Assembly (NCBI RefSeq): GCF_011745145.1
Contig: NZ_CP050191.1
Location: forward strand, 186,001 to 250,000
Direction of reading: 5' to 3'
Source: Mycobacterium sp. DL440
Lineage (GTDB): Bacteria > Actinomycetota > Actinomycetes > Mycobacteriales > Mycobacteriaceae
Length of the DNA stretch: 64,000 bases
The number at the start of each line of letters is the position of its first letter. Positions within the stretch are counted from its first letter, which is position 1. The notes beneath the pieces are model-generated. The model saw only the letters and a list, made by a program, of their open reading frames with translations, was not told the origin of the DNA and made no database searches. Below, in pieces: positions 26,657 through 36,689 of this stretch. A program made the translations under genes and the position numbers.

Positions 26657-27166
26657 ATGGCACTCAAGGCAAACATCCTGGGAATGGTCTACGAATACCC
26701 CGAGGTTTTCGAGGTTGGTCGCGAGCAGGTGCGGCAGTTCGCGCGGGCTGTGAAGGCCAACGATCCGGCCAGCTTGGACGAGGAGGCCGCGGCCGCCCTG
26801 GGCCACGATGCGCTCGTCGCAGGCCCGACGTTCTCCTCCATCTTCGCGCTGCTGGTGCAAGCCGATTTCTTCCGAAATGTCGACCTCGGCATGGAAACCA
26901 TGCAGATCCTGCAGGTCGATCAGAAGTTCGTCTACCACCGGCCGGTCAAGGTCGGCGACCGCCTGCACGCCAAGATGGTGATCGCCTCGGTGGACAAACG
27001 CTTCGGCGCCGACATCGTCGTCACCCACAACGTGTGCACCGACGACAACGGTGAGGTGGTGCTGGATGGATACACCACGCTGATGGGCCACGAAGGCGAC
27101 AATTCGGTCTCCGTCAAGTGGGATCCGGAATCCGGTCAGGTCATCCGCAAGGCCGCCGGAGAGTAG
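26657..27166 (+). CDS. hadC: (3R)-hydroxyacyl-ACP dehydratase subunit HadC
   Basis: A 169-residue paralogue of HadA that pairs with HadB to form HadBC, acting on longer meromycolate chains. The start region NILGMVYEYPEVFEVGREQV matches HadA closely, which points to an old duplication of the gene. A strong Shine-Dalgarno (AAGGAG) precedes ATG 26657. No catalytic hydratase motif is present, as expected for the structural partner. Confidence 0.96.
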   Translation: MALKANILGMVYEYPEVFEVGREQVRQFARAVKANDPASLDEEAAAALGHDALVAGPTFSSIFALLVQADFFRNVDLGMETMQILQVDQKFVYHRPVKVGDRLHAKMVIASVDKRFGADIVVTHNVCTDDNGEVVLDGYTTLMGHEGDNSVSVKWDPESGQVIRKAAGE

Positions 27167-27185
27167 TTGTCATCAGTGGGCGCGA

Positions 27186-27215
27186 TTAGTTTCTCGCGCC
27201 CACGCCGGGTACACT
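27186..27215 (+). promoter_or_regulatory. Possible promoter upstream of tRNA-Trp and secE
   Basis: TTAGTT (27186-27191), 18 bases, TACACT (27210-27215) lie in the 172-base gap between hadC and tRNA-Trp. A second, weaker candidate starts with TTGACC at 27259. Motif match only. Confidence 0.3.
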
Positions 27216-27338
27216 CGGAATCCGGGGTTTTTCCCATTTCAGCGCGCTGTCCGTCGGCTTGACCATGAACGGGCCGCGCGCGAATTGTGTAAGCCCCGAC
27301 GCAGTACGGTGGCGAAAGCGCCAGTAAGCCACCGACAG

Positions 27339-27411
<73 letters not shown>

Positions 27412-27492
27412 CTCAAAGTGAATACTCGACAAGTGTGGACACTGGAAAGTGACCGCAACAAACCAGTCCGCTAGAGATGAACGGAGCATGCG

Positions 27493-27960
27493 GTGAGCGA
27501 CGAGCGTGAAGGTGCCGGCTCCGCAGACGACACTGGAACCGACGCCGGCACCGACACCGGGGCAACGGACACCGCCCAAGGCCAGACCGCGGTGGTGACC
27601 CGGCCGTTGCGTCCGACCGGCAAGCGGACTCGTCGTGGCGTGGCTGATGAGGCCGACGGTGACGAGGCCGCCGAGGGCGACGCGTCGAGTGATGATGCCA
27701 AGGCCGACTCCGGTAAGTCGAAGAAGGCCAAGAAGAACGCGAAGGCCAAGAAGAACGGGCCGTCGCGTAACCCGATCATGTTCGTCGTCAACTACCTGAA
27801 GCAGGTCGTTGCCGAGCTCCGCAAGGTGATCTGGCCGAACCGCAAGCAGATGGTCAGCTACACCACGGTGGTGCTGGTCTTCCTGGTGTTCATGGTCGCG
27901 CTGATCTCCGGCGCCGATCTCGGCCTGGCGCGACTGGTGTCGCTGGTGTTCGGCACCTGA
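27493..27960 (+). CDS. secE: Preprotein translocase subunit SecE
   Basis: A 155-residue SecE of the SecYEG channel. The conserved part is the C-terminal third: the amphipathic [22 protein letters not shown], then one membrane helix (about residues 126-148). The N-terminal 90 residues are an actinobacterial extension, first acidic and Thr/Asp-rich, then Lys-rich ([14 protein letters not shown]). The start is GTG 27493. nusG follows 27 bases on, the standard secE-nusG-rplK-rplA cluster. Confidence 0.95.
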   Translation: MSDEREGAGSADDTGTDAGTDTGATDTAQGQTAVVTRPLRPTGKRTRRGVADEADGDEAAEGDASSDDAKADSGKSKKAKKNAKAKKNGPSRNPIMFVVNYLKQVVAELRKVIWPNRKQMVSYTTVVLVFLVFMVALISGADLGLARLVSLVFGT

Positions 27961-27972
27961 TCTGGAATTTGA

Positions 27973-28821
<849 letters not shown>

Positions 28822-28889
28822 TCGCCACAGCGGCTAGAAACAACGGGCGTTTACGCCCTTGGATGAGCAAGTAAAGGAACACCAGAAGC

Positions 28890-29318
28890 ATGGCCCCGAA
28901 GAAAAAGGTCGCCGGGCTCATCAAGCTGCAGATCCAGGCCGGGCAGGCCAACCCCGCCCCGCCGGTCGGTCCTGCACTTGGCCAGCACGGCGTCAACATC
29001 ATGGAGTTCTGCAAGGCGTACAACGCCGCGACCGAGTCGCAGCGCGGCAACGTCATCCCCGTGGAGATCACTGTCTACGAGGACCGCAGCTTCACTTTCG
29101 CACTGAAGACCCCGCCCGCCGCCAGGCTGCTGCTCAAGGCCGCCGGTGTGCCCAAGGGTTCGGGCGAGCCGCACAAGACCAAGGTCGCCAAGGTGACCTG
29201 GGACCAGGTGCGCGAGATCGCTGAGACCAAGAAGGCCGATCTCAACGCCAACGACATCGACGCCGCGTCGAAGATCATCGCCGGCACCGCCCGCTCCATG
29301 GGCATCACGGTCGAGTAA
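28890..29318 (+). CDS. rplK: Ribosomal protein L11
   Basis: A 142-residue L11 that forms the GTPase-associated centre with 23S rRNA. The N-terminal domain has [22 protein letters not shown] with the thiostrepton-region prolines, and the C-terminal domain ends [14 protein letters not shown]. The start is ATG 28890. rplA follows with an 81-base leader that contains a small hairpin. Confidence 0.97.
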   Translation: MAPKKKVAGLIKLQIQAGQANPAPPVGPALGQHGVNIMEFCKAYNAATESQRGNVIPVEITVYEDRSFTFALKTPPAARLLLKAAGVPKGSGEPHKTKVAKVTWDQVREIAETKKADLNANDIDAASKIIAGTARSMGITVE

Positions 29319-29322
29319 ATAC

Positions 29323-29342
29323 CGGGTTAGCTGCACAACCCG
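29323..29342 (+). promoter_or_regulatory. Small hairpin in the rplK-rplA spacer
   Basis: CGGGTT and AACCCG pair perfectly around an 8-base loop in the 81-base gap before rplA. It could be an L1-binding or processing element; this is a guess from position. Confidence 0.3.
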
Positions 29343-29399
29343 AGTGGAAGGGCTGGCATCGGCCCGCACCACGACTCCAGCAACACGATTGGATTTCCA

Positions 29400-30107
29400 A
29401 TGAGCAAGAACAGCAAGGCATACCGCGAAGCCGCGGAGAAGATCGACCGGGACAAGCTCTACTCGCCGCTTGAAGCCGCGAAGCTCGCCAAGGAGACCTC
29501 CTCCAAGAAACAGGACGCCACCGTCGAGGTCGCCATCCGCCTCGGTGTGGACCCCCGCAAGGCTGACCAGATGGTGCGCGGCACCGTCAACCTGCCGCAC
29601 GGCACCGGTAAGACCGCCCGTGTCGCCGTGTTCGCCGTCGGCGAGAAGGCCGAGCAGGCGCTGGCCGCCGGCGCCGACGTGGTCGGCAGCGACGACCTGA
29701 TCGAGAAGATCCAGGGCGGTTTCCTGGACTTCGACGCCGCCATCGCCACCCCGGATCAGATGGCCAAGGTCGGTCGGATCGCCCGCGTGCTGGGCCCGCG
29801 TGGTCTGATGCCGAACCCCAAGACCGGCACCGTCACCCCCGATGTCACCAAGGCTGTGGCCGACATCAAGGGCGGCAAGATCAACTTCCGCGTCGACAAG
29901 CAGGCCAACCTGCACTTCGTGATCGGCAAGGCGTCCTTCGACGAGGCCAAGCTGGCCGAGAACTACGGCGCCGCCCTCGACGAGGTGCTGCGTGCCAAGC
30001 CGTCGTCCTCGAAGGGCCGTTACCTCAAGAAGGTGACCGTCTCCACCACCACGGGCCCGGGTATCCCGGTTGACCCGTCGGTGACCCGGAACTTCACGGA
30101 GGCGTAG
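29400..30107 (+). CDS. rplA: Ribosomal protein L1
   Basis: A 235-residue L1 that forms the mobile L1 stalk near the E site and often represses its own operon. It has the family's [22 protein letters not shown] and [15 protein letters not shown] motifs. ATG 29400 directly follows the AT-rich GGATTTCCA. A strong hairpin 55 bases after the stop probably ends the transcript. Confidence 0.97.
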   Translation: MSKNSKAYREAAEKIDRDKLYSPLEAAKLAKETSSKKQDATVEVAIRLGVDPRKADQMVRGTVNLPHGTGKTARVAVFAVGEKAEQALAAGADVVGSDDLIEKIQGGFLDFDAAIATPDQMAKVGRIARVLGPRGLMPNPKTGTVTPDVTKAVADIKGGKINFRVDKQANLHFVIGKASFDEAKLAENYGAALDEVLRAKPSSSKGRYLKKVTVSTTTGPGIPVDPSVTRNFTEA

Positions 30108-30161
30108 CGCAGCGGAGCCGACCATCGGCACTGCGGCGTAATTTCTCCTCCGCGAGCAGAC

Positions 30162-30201
30162 GCAAAACTGCCCCAAATCTTCGGATTTGGGGCAGTTTTG
30201 C
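30162..30201 (+). terminator. Perfect 18-bp hairpin with UUCG loop after rplA
   Basis: GCAAAACTGCCCCAAATC pairs without mismatch to 30184-30201 around TTCG (C(UUCG)G). There is no U tract, so it is a hairpin-only, actinobacterial-style terminator or bidirectional end between rplA and the minus-strand relic. It is preceded by GCGAGCAGAC, a motif shared with two other hairpins in the window. Confidence 0.75.
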
Positions 30202-30255
30202 TGGGGGCCCCTCCCGCTTGCGGGGGACTGCTCGGCATCAGGGGATGCTGCACTC

Positions 30256-30316
30256 GGCGAGGCGGCGAGGCGGCGAGGCGGCGAGGCGGCGAGGCGGCGA
30301 GGCGGCGAGGCGGCGA
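30256..30316. repeat. 8-bp minisatellite (GGCGAGGC), about 7.6 copies
   Basis: GGCGAGGC is repeated without error over 61 bases. Because 8 is not a multiple of 3, the frame rotates every copy. On the minus strand it follows the likely C-terminal end (AFRRRRLA) of a decayed sigma-factor gene and may have grown from that Arg-rich codon run. Confidence 0.9.
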
Positions 30317-30746
30317 CGCCGGAAGGCCCGCGCCGGTTCAGACCCAGTGCCTTCGCCCTTGAGCGCGATGCGGTACCAGCGCTGGGCCTCACTCAGCCTG
30401 GCGGCACCCGCAACGGGATGTTGGCCTGGCGAATCTTGTTCTGGCCCTGGTGATTCGTTGACCCACCGCGGTCTCGGTCTGCAGCAGGGCACGGGCGATC
30501 TCGGTGACGGTGAGACCGGAGATCAGTCGCAGCGTCAGAGCCAGCTGCGAGCTGCGGTCCAGCGCGGGGTGGGCACAGGTGAACATCATCCGCAGCCCGT
30601 CATCGCGCACCGGCTGCAGCTCGGCATCCCCGCCGCCGGACGCACTGACCTGTTCGTACACCGCTGCGAGTTCCTTTCCAGGACGCGAAGATTCACGCCA
30701 CCACCGGGCCCCACTCGCGCCGAAAGATGCCGTCCAGCTGGGTCAC
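30317..30746 (-). pseudogene. Decayed ECF sigma factor (YCII-linked, DUF6596 type)
   Basis: Pieces of one sigma factor remain in order on the minus strand. GTG 30746 starts VTQLDGIFRREWGPVVA, the usual N terminus, but reaches a stop at 30693. After a deletion of about 60-90 codons come DDGLRMMFTCAHPALDRSSQ and LTVTEIARALLQTETAVG (region 4). A frame change then leads to NKIRQANIPLRVPPAG and a stop. The last part, AQRWYRIALKGEG to ARAFRRRRLA, resembles the family's C-terminal repeat and runs into the minisatellite. It starts 7 bases after the YCII gene, the usual partner of such sigma factors, so the operon was once intact. Confidence 0.8.
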
Positions 30747-30752
30747 CGAGGA

Positions 30753-31085
30753 CTACAGGCCCGAGACGTCCGACAACTGGCGGACCTCGATGGCCGACGC
30801 CGGAATCATCGACGCCAGCTTGACTGCCTCCTCCCGATCGGAGGCACGCAACACGTAGAAGCCGTTGGCCACCTCGGCGCCCTCCGCATACGGGCCGTCG
30901 GTGACCGTCGGGTTGTCCGGCCCACCGTCGATGCGGGCGGCCGTGCCGGCCCGGTCCAGCGCGTCGCCCGCCCGGATCGCCGACTTGGCCTTGGCGTGAA
31001 AAGCCTGGAAGGCAGCCATGCCCTCGGCCCGCTGCTCGGGTGCCAGCTCCACCTCCTGGCTGATCAGTAAGGCGAAGTAATGCAT
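30753..31085 (-). CDS. YCII-related (DGPF-domain) protein
   Basis: A 110-residue ferredoxin-like-fold protein of the YCII family. It has the family's VTDGPYAEGAEVANGFYVLRA segment with the DGP motif and the C-terminal EVRQLSDVSG end. I choose ATG 31085 because GGAG stands 6 bases before it; the frame is open further upstream. Such proteins are usually encoded with an ECF sigma factor. That partner here is a relic, so this gene may be orphaned. Role unknown. Confidence 0.85.
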   Translation of the reverse strand: MHYFALLISQEVELAPEQRAEGMAAFQAFHAKAKSAIRAGDALDRAGTAARIDGGPDNPTVTDGPYAEGAEVANGFYVLRASDREEAVKLASMIPASAIEVRQLSDVSGL

Positions 31086-31189
31086 CGTCATCTCCGGCGT
31101 CAGCGAGCGAAACCCTTTGTTCCACTCTCTACCCATCCGACGAACGAGGCTGCCGGGATCCGACACTCTGCGGAAGATATTTTCGGCGG

Positions 31190-32050
31190 CTACTTCTGGA
31201 GGGTGAACTGATGCACGCTGATGTGACCCGAGGCGAAGTACTTCTGGCAGCCGTTGAGGTACTTGTCGTAGCGGTCGTAGACCTCTTGGCCCTGGATCGC
31301 GATGGCCTCGTCCTTGTGGGCCTCGAGCGCGTCGGCCCAGATCTTGAGCGTCCGCACATAGTGCGGGCCGATCTCCTGCAGCTGGGTGACCTTGAACCCG
31401 GCTTCGGTCGCCTTTTCCTGCTCCATCGACACCGAAGGCAGCCGACCGCCGGGAAAGATCTCGGTCATGATGAACCGGGCGAACCGCGCGTCGTCGAACG
31501 TCATGTGCAGGCCGAGCTTCTGGCCCTGACGAAGGTCGAATCCCGTGATGTTGTGCAGCAACATGGTGCCGTCATCGGGCAGCGCGTTGTAGGCCGTCTC
31601 GAAAAACGCCGGATACCGCTCGAATCCGAAATGTTCGAATGCCCCGATGGACACGATGCGGTCGACCTTGTCGTTGAACTCTTCCCAGCCCTGGAGCCGA
31701 ACCTCGACGTTGCGCTCAGTGGGAACCTTGGCGAGGTTTGCGATGGCGTATTCACGCTGCTCGCCACTCAGCGTCAGCCCGATGACATTGACGTCGTACT
31801 TCTCGATCGCGCGCGCCATGCCGGCGCCCCAGCCACAGCCGATGTCGAGCAGCGTCATCCCCGGTTCAAGCCCCAGCTTGCCCAGCGCCAGATCGAATTT
31901 GGCGATCTGGGCTTCGTCGCCGGTCATGTCCTCGCGCTCGAAATAACCGCAGGTATAACCCATTGTGGGCCCCAGAAACAGTTCATAGAATTCATTTGAA
32001 ATGTCGTAGATCGATTGCAGTTCTTCGTATTTAGGTGTCAATTTCGACAT
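31190..32050 (-). CDS. Mycolic acid cyclopropane synthase/methyltransferase family
   Basis: A 286-residue SAM-dependent methyltransferase of the CmaA/MmaA/PcaA family that modifies meromycolate double bonds. The SAM-binding motif LLDIGCGWGAG lies near residue 72, SIGAFEHFG near 140, and the C-terminal YLNGCQKYFASG and QFTLQK are family signatures. The start region SKLTPKYEELQSIYDISNEF is closer to MmaA1/CmaA2-type proteins. It occupies the mmaA4 position, but sequence does not settle which reaction it does (cyclopropanation or a methyl branch), so no symbol is given. Start is ATG 32050; the codons upstream are not protein-like. Confidence 0.92.
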   Translation of the reverse strand: MSKLTPKYEELQSIYDISNEFYELFLGPTMGYTCGYFEREDMTGDEAQIAKFDLALGKLGLEPGMTLLDIGCGWGAGMARAIEKYDVNVIGLTLSGEQREYAIANLAKVPTERNVEVRLQGWEEFNDKVDRIVSIGAFEHFGFERYPAFFETAYNALPDDGTMLLHNITGFDLRQGQKLGLHMTFDDARFARFIMTEIFPGGRLPSVSMEQEKATEAGFKVTQLQEIGPHYVRTLKIWADALEAHKDEAIAIQGQEVYDRYDKYLNGCQKYFASGHISVHQFTLQK

Positions 32051-32240
32051 CGTCGAATCGCTCCAAACCTCAGAGGTCGTCCTGCATTTCGTAGAGTACC
32101 GCGCGTAACTGCCGGGCGGGTGGCACCGTTGCCGACGAGTATTTCCAGCAAACATCTCTATCTCATCGGTGGGTCGAAGAGTCGGTGTTGCCTGCGGAAA
32201 TCCTTGCGCCCGTGCATCAGAGCGAAGGGCTATCGACACG

Positions 32241-33113
32241 CTACTTCTGCAGCGTGAACTGATTGACGTCGATATAACCGGTCCGGAAGCAGTCCGCGCA
32301 TCCGGTCAGATAATGCATGTACCGGTCGTAGACCTCTTGAGACTGGATGTCGAGGGCCAGGTCACGATTGGCCTCCAGGTTGGCTGCCCAGATGTCGAGG
32401 GTGCGCGCATAGTGCGGCTGCAGTGACTGCCGCCGGGTCAACGTGAACGCGGCCCCCGCGGAGTGCTCCTCGACCATCTCGATCGACGGCAACCGCGAAC
32501 CGGGGAAGATCTCGGTAACCATGAACTTGATGAACCGGGCGACCGCGAACGACAACGGCATCCCGCGGTCGATGATCTGCTGCGGTAACAGCCCGGTGAT
32601 GGTGTGCAGAAGCATCACACCGTCGGCGGGTAAGGCATTGTGGGCGAAGCGGAAAAAGTCGTCATAACGGTCGTGTCCGAAATGTTCGAATGCACCGATC
32701 GACACGATGCGATCCACCGGTTCGTCGAACTGTTCCCAGCCCGCCAGTAACACCCGCTTGGTACGTGGGCTGTCGGATTCGTCGAACCGCCGCTGCACGT
32801 GAGCGGCCTGGTTGCGGCTGAGCGTGAGGCCGACGACGTTGACGTCGTGGCGGTCGATCGCACGCATAGCCGTTGCACCCCAACCACATCCGACGTCGAG
32901 CAGGGTCATTCCGGGTTGCAGGCCGAGCTTGCCCAACGCCAGGTCGATCTTGGCGATTTGAGCTTGTTCCAACGTCATGTCGTCACGTTCGAAGTACGCG
33001 CAGCTGTAGGTCCTGGTCGGATCCAGGAACAGGGCGAAGAAATCGTCGGACAGGTCGTAATGGGCCTGTACGTCGTCGAAATGGGGTTCGAGTTGCTCAG
33101 GCTGATCTGGCAT
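32241..33113 (-). CDS. Mycolic acid cyclopropane synthase/methyltransferase family (PcaA-like)
   Basis: A 290-residue paralogue of the gene just downstream. PHFDDVQAHYDLSDDFFALF and RTYSCAYFERDDMTLEQAQIAKIDLALGKL match PcaA most closely as I recall it. The SAM site LLDVGCGWGA and SIGAFEHFGHDRY are present. It lies after lipG in the order expected for mmaA genes. The 190 bases between the two paralogues are long enough for a separate promoter. Two tandem copies instead of the four mmaA genes of M. tuberculosis suggest a simpler mycolate set. Confidence 0.92.
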   Translation of the reverse strand: MPDQPEQLEPHFDDVQAHYDLSDDFFALFLDPTRTYSCAYFERDDMTLEQAQIAKIDLALGKLGLQPGMTLLDVGCGWGATAMRAIDRHDVNVVGLTLSRNQAAHVQRRFDESDSPRTKRVLLAGWEQFDEPVDRIVSIGAFEHFGHDRYDDFFRFAHNALPADGVMLLHTITGLLPQQIIDRGMPLSFAVARFIKFMVTEIFPGSRLPSIEMVEEHSAGAAFTLTRRQSLQPHYARTLDIWAANLEANRDLALDIQSQEVYDRYMHYLTGCADCFRTGYIDVNQFTLQK

Positions 33114-33284
33114 GCGTCACCTATCGGAAGGGGACCACCGGGCGGGAGCTGCGCCAGGCCGCTTCTTGACCGAGCCGTCCCCCCAGACTGCTGGAAGAAA
33201 ACTGTAGAACGTGTTTCCCCAGCTACCGAGCTTTTAAACGCTGGCAAACCCAGGTTTCGATAATTAACGTTGCAGATGCAGAGA

Positions 33285-34211
33285 CTATCCGGTGCAGGCA
33301 AAGTTTGTCTTGAGCTCGCCGACGACCTCATCCCACACCGGCTCTGGTAGCTCGTGGCCCATCCCGTCGATCAGCACCAGTCGGGCGCCCACGATCGCGC
33401 GGGCCACCGCCCGGCCCCCGAACGGGCGCATCAACCGGTCGGAGCGTCCATGGATCACCACGGTGGGCACCTTGATCCGCTTGTCGTGATGGCGCAGGCT
33501 GCCGCTGCCGAGAATGGCATCGAAATGGCGGGCGATCCCGGCCGGGTAGTAGGCGCGGTCGTACAGTTCGGCGGCCTGGGCCCTGATCTCCGTCTCGGGA
33601 GTGGGGTAGCCGGGGCTGCCGTTGATCCGGCTGATCCGAACTGCGTTGTCGATGACGGCATCTCGCGACGAGTTGGCGGGCGGGCCGGTGATCACCGACA
33701 GCAGCTGCTTGATGCCCGGCGGCGGCAACAGGGGCTGGTTGTTGCTGGAGAAGATGACCGCCAGCGACCTGGTGCGCTGCGCGTACCGGGACGCGAACAC
33801 CTGGGCGATCATCCCGCCCATCGAGCCGCCGACGATGTGGGCGTTGTCGATGTCGAGGTGATCCAGCAGGGCGGCAGCGTCATCGGCGACATCTTCGAGT
33901 GTGTAGACCGACGGGCTGCGCAGGCCCACAAACGACCGGGCCATCCGCAGCGCCAGGGGAGAGTCCACCCGCTTACCCGACAACTTGGTGGACAGGCCCA
34001 CGTCGCGGTTGTCGTACCGGATGACGCGCAAACCCTGGCTCACCAGCTTTTCGCAGAACCCGGTGCGCCACAACAGCATCTGCGCGCCCAGGCCCATGAT
34101 GAGCAGCACGGCCGGATCATTCGGGTCGCCCATGTCCTCGTAATACAGGTCGACATCGCCGGGTTCTGCGGACGACTTGGCGAATCCCGTTCGCACGCTC
34201 ATCCCGGCCAC
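33285..34211 (-). CDS. lipG: Alpha/beta hydrolase, LipG-like
   Basis: A 308-residue alpha/beta hydrolase. The nucleophile elbow is GGSMGGM near residue 130, the oxyanion strand is IMGLGAQMLLW near 40, and DGMGHELP near 285 supplies the His. The position between the ABC1 kinase and the mycolate methyltransferases matches lipG (Rv0646c). GTG 34211 immediately follows the ABC1 stop (TGAGTG), so translation is probably coupled; ATG 34202 is an alternative. Predicted esterase or lipase, substrate unknown. Confidence 0.88.
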   Translation of the reverse strand: MAGMSVRTGFAKSSAEPGDVDLYYEDMGDPNDPAVLLIMGLGAQMLLWRTGFCEKLVSQGLRVIRYDNRDVGLSTKLSGKRVDSPLALRMARSFVGLRSPSVYTLEDVADDAAALLDHLDIDNAHIVGGSMGGMIAQVFASRYAQRTRSLAVIFSSNNQPLLPPPGIKQLLSVITGPPANSSRDAVIDNAVRISRINGSPGYPTPETEIRAQAAELYDRAYYPAGIARHFDAILGSGSLRHHDKRIKVPTVVIHGRSDRLMRPFGGRAVARAIVGARLVLIDGMGHELPEPVWDEVVGELKTNFACTG

Positions 34212-35582
34212 TCAGGCCTCGTCCCCGTCGGAATCACTCTCTTTGTGCTCGCGGCTGATGTCCACCATGAAGTTGGCGAAGTACCCGGTGAGCTGGGGAT
34301 CGTTCATCATCTGCCACTTCGGGGCCAGCAGCTTCATGTACCGCTCGACGTAGAGGAACTGCTTGCCGATCAACACCAGCTCGCGGGGCAGCTTGACGTC
34401 GTAGGCATCGGCCAGCGTCGAGAGCTGCTTGCCGATTTCGGCGTAGGACATATCGCCGAGCGACTTCATGGTGAGGGGGGTAGCGAACTTTTCCAGGTCC
34501 TTGGCTGCCTGCGCCTCGGGCTTCACGGTGCCGACCGCGCCCATCAGCACGACGATCTTGCCCGCGGCCGCGTGGTCCTTCTTGACCAGCAGGGCGTACA
34601 CGAGCTCGCGCAGGAGCCAACGGGTGCGCGGGTCGATGCGGCCCATGATGCCGAAGTCGAAGAACACGATCTTGCTGTTGTCATCGACGTAGAGGTTGCC
34701 CGCGTGCAGGTCGCCATGGAACAGGCCGTGTTTGAGGCCGCCCTCGAACACGCTGAACAGCAGGGCCTTGACCAGCGCGGTGCCGTCGAAGCCCTTCTTG
34801 CGGATGGCCGCCACGTCGTCGATGCGTACCCCGGTGATTCGTTCCATCGTGAGCACCCGCTGGCTGGTCAGGTCCCAGTAGACCTGGGGCACCCGGATGT
34901 TCTCGCCGAGCGGGGAGGCGTGCATGTGCGACACCCAGGCGTCCATCGACTGGGCTTCCAGCCGGAAGTCGAGCTCTTCGGCCAGGTTCTCGGCGAAGTC
35001 GGCGACTACGTCCTGGGCCGACAGCCGGCGGCCCAGTTTGGCCAGCTCCACCAGCTGCGCTCCGCGCTTGAGGATCTGCAGGTCGGCGGCGACGCGGCGG
35101 CGGATCCCCGGGCGCTGGATCTTGACCACCACCTCCTCGCCGCTGTGCAGTGTGGCGTAGTGCACCTGGGCGATCGAGGCCGAGGCGAAGGGCTTCTCGT
35201 CGAAACTCTTGAACAGTTTCGTGGGCTCGTCGCCGAGCTCCTCTTTGAACAGCTGGTGGATGGCTTCGGCATCTGCCGGCGGCACCCGGTCGAGCAGGCT
35301 GCGGAACTCGCGGCTCAGCGGCTCACCGAAGGCGCCTGGGCTCGACGCGATGATCTGGCCGAACTTGACGTAGGTGGGTCCCAGATCGGAGAAGGTCTGC
35401 GGGACCTGCCGGATGATCTTCTGCTGCAGGGAACCGCTGCCGAACATGCTGGCGGCGACGCGGGCTCCGGTCCGGGTGATCTGCCATCCGGTGGCCCCGA
35501 TACGGGCGGCTTCCACGGGCAGCGGCACCCGGCTCAACCTGGCGACCTCGCGGTGCTTGGTTTTCGGCGGCGTAGTGCTCAT
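34212..35582 (-). CDS. ABC1/UbiB-family atypical kinase
   Basis: A 456-residue protein-kinase-like ATPase of the AarF/UbiB/ABC1 family, in the place of Rv0647c. The ABC1 signature is clear: KFGQIIASSPG in the N-terminal extension, PFASASIAQVHYA for the Ala-rich loop, VVKIQRPG for the Lys motif, and FHGDLHAGNLYV with FFDFGIMG for the catalytic and metal loops. These proteins act in lipid or quinone metabolism; the exact role in mycobacteria is unknown. It starts the minus-strand group that runs through lipG and the mycolate methyltransferases. Confidence 0.93.
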   Translation of the reverse strand: MSTTPPKTKHREVARLSRVPLPVEAARIGATGWQITRTGARVAASMFGSGSLQQKIIRQVPQTFSDLGPTYVKFGQIIASSPGAFGEPLSREFRSLLDRVPPADAEAIHQLFKEELGDEPTKLFKSFDEKPFASASIAQVHYATLHSGEEVVVKIQRPGIRRRVAADLQILKRGAQLVELAKLGRRLSAQDVVADFAENLAEELDFRLEAQSMDAWVSHMHASPLGENIRVPQVYWDLTSQRVLTMERITGVRIDDVAAIRKKGFDGTALVKALLFSVFEGGLKHGLFHGDLHAGNLYVDDNSKIVFFDFGIMGRIDPRTRWLLRELVYALLVKKDHAAAGKIVVLMGAVGTVKPEAQAAKDLEKFATPLTMKSLGDMSYAEIGKQLSTLADAYDVKLPRELVLIGKQFLYVERYMKLLAPKWQMMNDPQLTGYFANFMVDISREHKESDSDGDEA

Positions 35583-35634
35583 AGCTGCAGTGTCTCAAAG
35601 GCCACGGTCGGGCCAAAAACATCTGTGCTGTGCG

Positions 35635-36630
35635 TCACACCGACGCGAAACTTTCTTCGACCTCTTCGCGGCTCAGCGCCGGGTCGGTTCCGGGCACGTA
35701 AGTGGGCTCGGTGTGCGACACGGTGGTTCCGGCGGCGACGCGTTTTTGTGCTGCCCGGAACTCGCGTGTGTCGCCGGCCGCGGTGTGCAGCCCGTTGATG
35801 ATCGACCACACCATCGCACGCCGGGCCGCCCGCTCGATCGGATTGGGATCAGTGTGCCCGATCAGCTGCTTGGCCCACTTCGGCATGGTGTCGCGGATCG
35901 CCCAGTCCACCGCGCTCTGCGGCATGGGCAGGTTGGGGCCGGTGGCCATGGCTGCACCGTGGGTGAGCGCAAGCTTGGGCAGGTAGGAGTGCAGGCACTC
36001 CAGTGTCTCGGCCTTGGTTTCGGGCAGGTCGGTGCCGCCCAGGGCGTGCCCGACCCGGATGAACTCGCCGTAGTAACGGTCAAGTTTCTTACCGCGCAAC
36101 GGGTTCGGATGGTAGATCTCGTGGGCGGTGGCCAGCCCCCACACCACGGTCGCGTAGTTCCAGCGCAGCCAGTCGGGATCGTCGGCGTCATAGACCGCAC
36201 CGTCGGGGCGGGTCCCCTTGATGGTGTGGTGCATGGCGCGGACGGTCTTGGCCACCCGTTCGGCGGTTTCGGTGTTGCCGTAGGCGGTGCCGATGAAGAA
36301 CGCGATCGAATGTCCCAGGCGCACCGCGGCGCCCTGGGGATCGATGACGGGGATGGCGGTGCCGTCTTCCTCGCGCTTGACCAGACGTGAATGGTGCATG
36401 CCCATCCAGTAGATCGAAGGATCGAGGCGCTCGATGTAGGCCGCGCACTGCAGGCCGAAGATGAGTGCCTCGGTGTGGGAGTGCACGTGCCAGACGGCGC
36501 TGCCCGGGCCGAACCACCCCGGATCGCCGGTCGGCCCGGCGAATTCCATGCCACGGAAGTAGTGCTGACGAATGTCCGTGTCGAACTTCCGTTGCAGCAT
36601 CTGCTCGAGCATTTGGTGTGGCATGTCCAC
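35635..36630 (-). CDS. MpaB-like (DUF2236) oxygenase
   Basis: A 331-residue DUF2236 protein, the family named after the latex-clearing/MpaB oxygenases. Conserved features are GDPGWFGPGSAVWHVHSHTEAL near residue 40, RLGHSIAFFIGTAYG near 105 and WNYATVVWGLATAHEIYHP near 165, with several His residues that could hold haem or metal. It is divergent from a TetR gene with a large palindrome between them, so it is likely TetR-controlled. GTG 36630 and ATG 36624 are both possible starts. Substrate unknown. Confidence 0.85.
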   Translation of the reverse strand: MDMPHQMLEQMLQRKFDTDIRQHYFRGMEFAGPTGDPGWFGPGSAVWHVHSHTEALIFGLQCAAYIERLDPSIYWMGMHHSRLVKREEDGTAIPVIDPQGAAVRLGHSIAFFIGTAYGNTETAERVAKTVRAMHHTIKGTRPDGAVYDADDPDWLRWNYATVVWGLATAHEIYHPNPLRGKKLDRYYGEFIRVGHALGGTDLPETKAETLECLHSYLPKLALTHGAAMATGPNLPMPQSAVDWAIRDTMPKWAKQLIGHTDPNPIERAARRAMVWSIINGLHTAAGDTREFRAAQKRVAAGTTVSHTEPTYVPGTDPALSREEVEESFASV

Positions 36631-36642
36631 CGGGGGACCCCC

Positions 36643-36666
36643 TTCTGGTTACGTCTGTAGCCAGAA
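36643..36666. promoter_or_regulatory. 24-bp palindrome, likely TetR operator
   Basis: TTCTGGTTAC (36643-36652) and GTAGCCAGAA (36657-36666) form a 10-bp inverted repeat with one mismatch and a 4-base centre, in the divergent gap between the MpaB-like and TetR genes. Confidence 0.65.
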
Positions 36667-36689
36667 TACATTTTGGGTACGGGTGTGAC

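Noticed and set aside
30256..30316. GGCGAGGC tract considered as CRISPR
   Set aside because: The unit is 8 bp with no spacers; it is a minisatellite.
33354..35798. 814-codon plus-strand frame opposite lipG and the ABC1 kinase
   Set aside because: Crosses two clearly real genes; composition typical of antisense frames.
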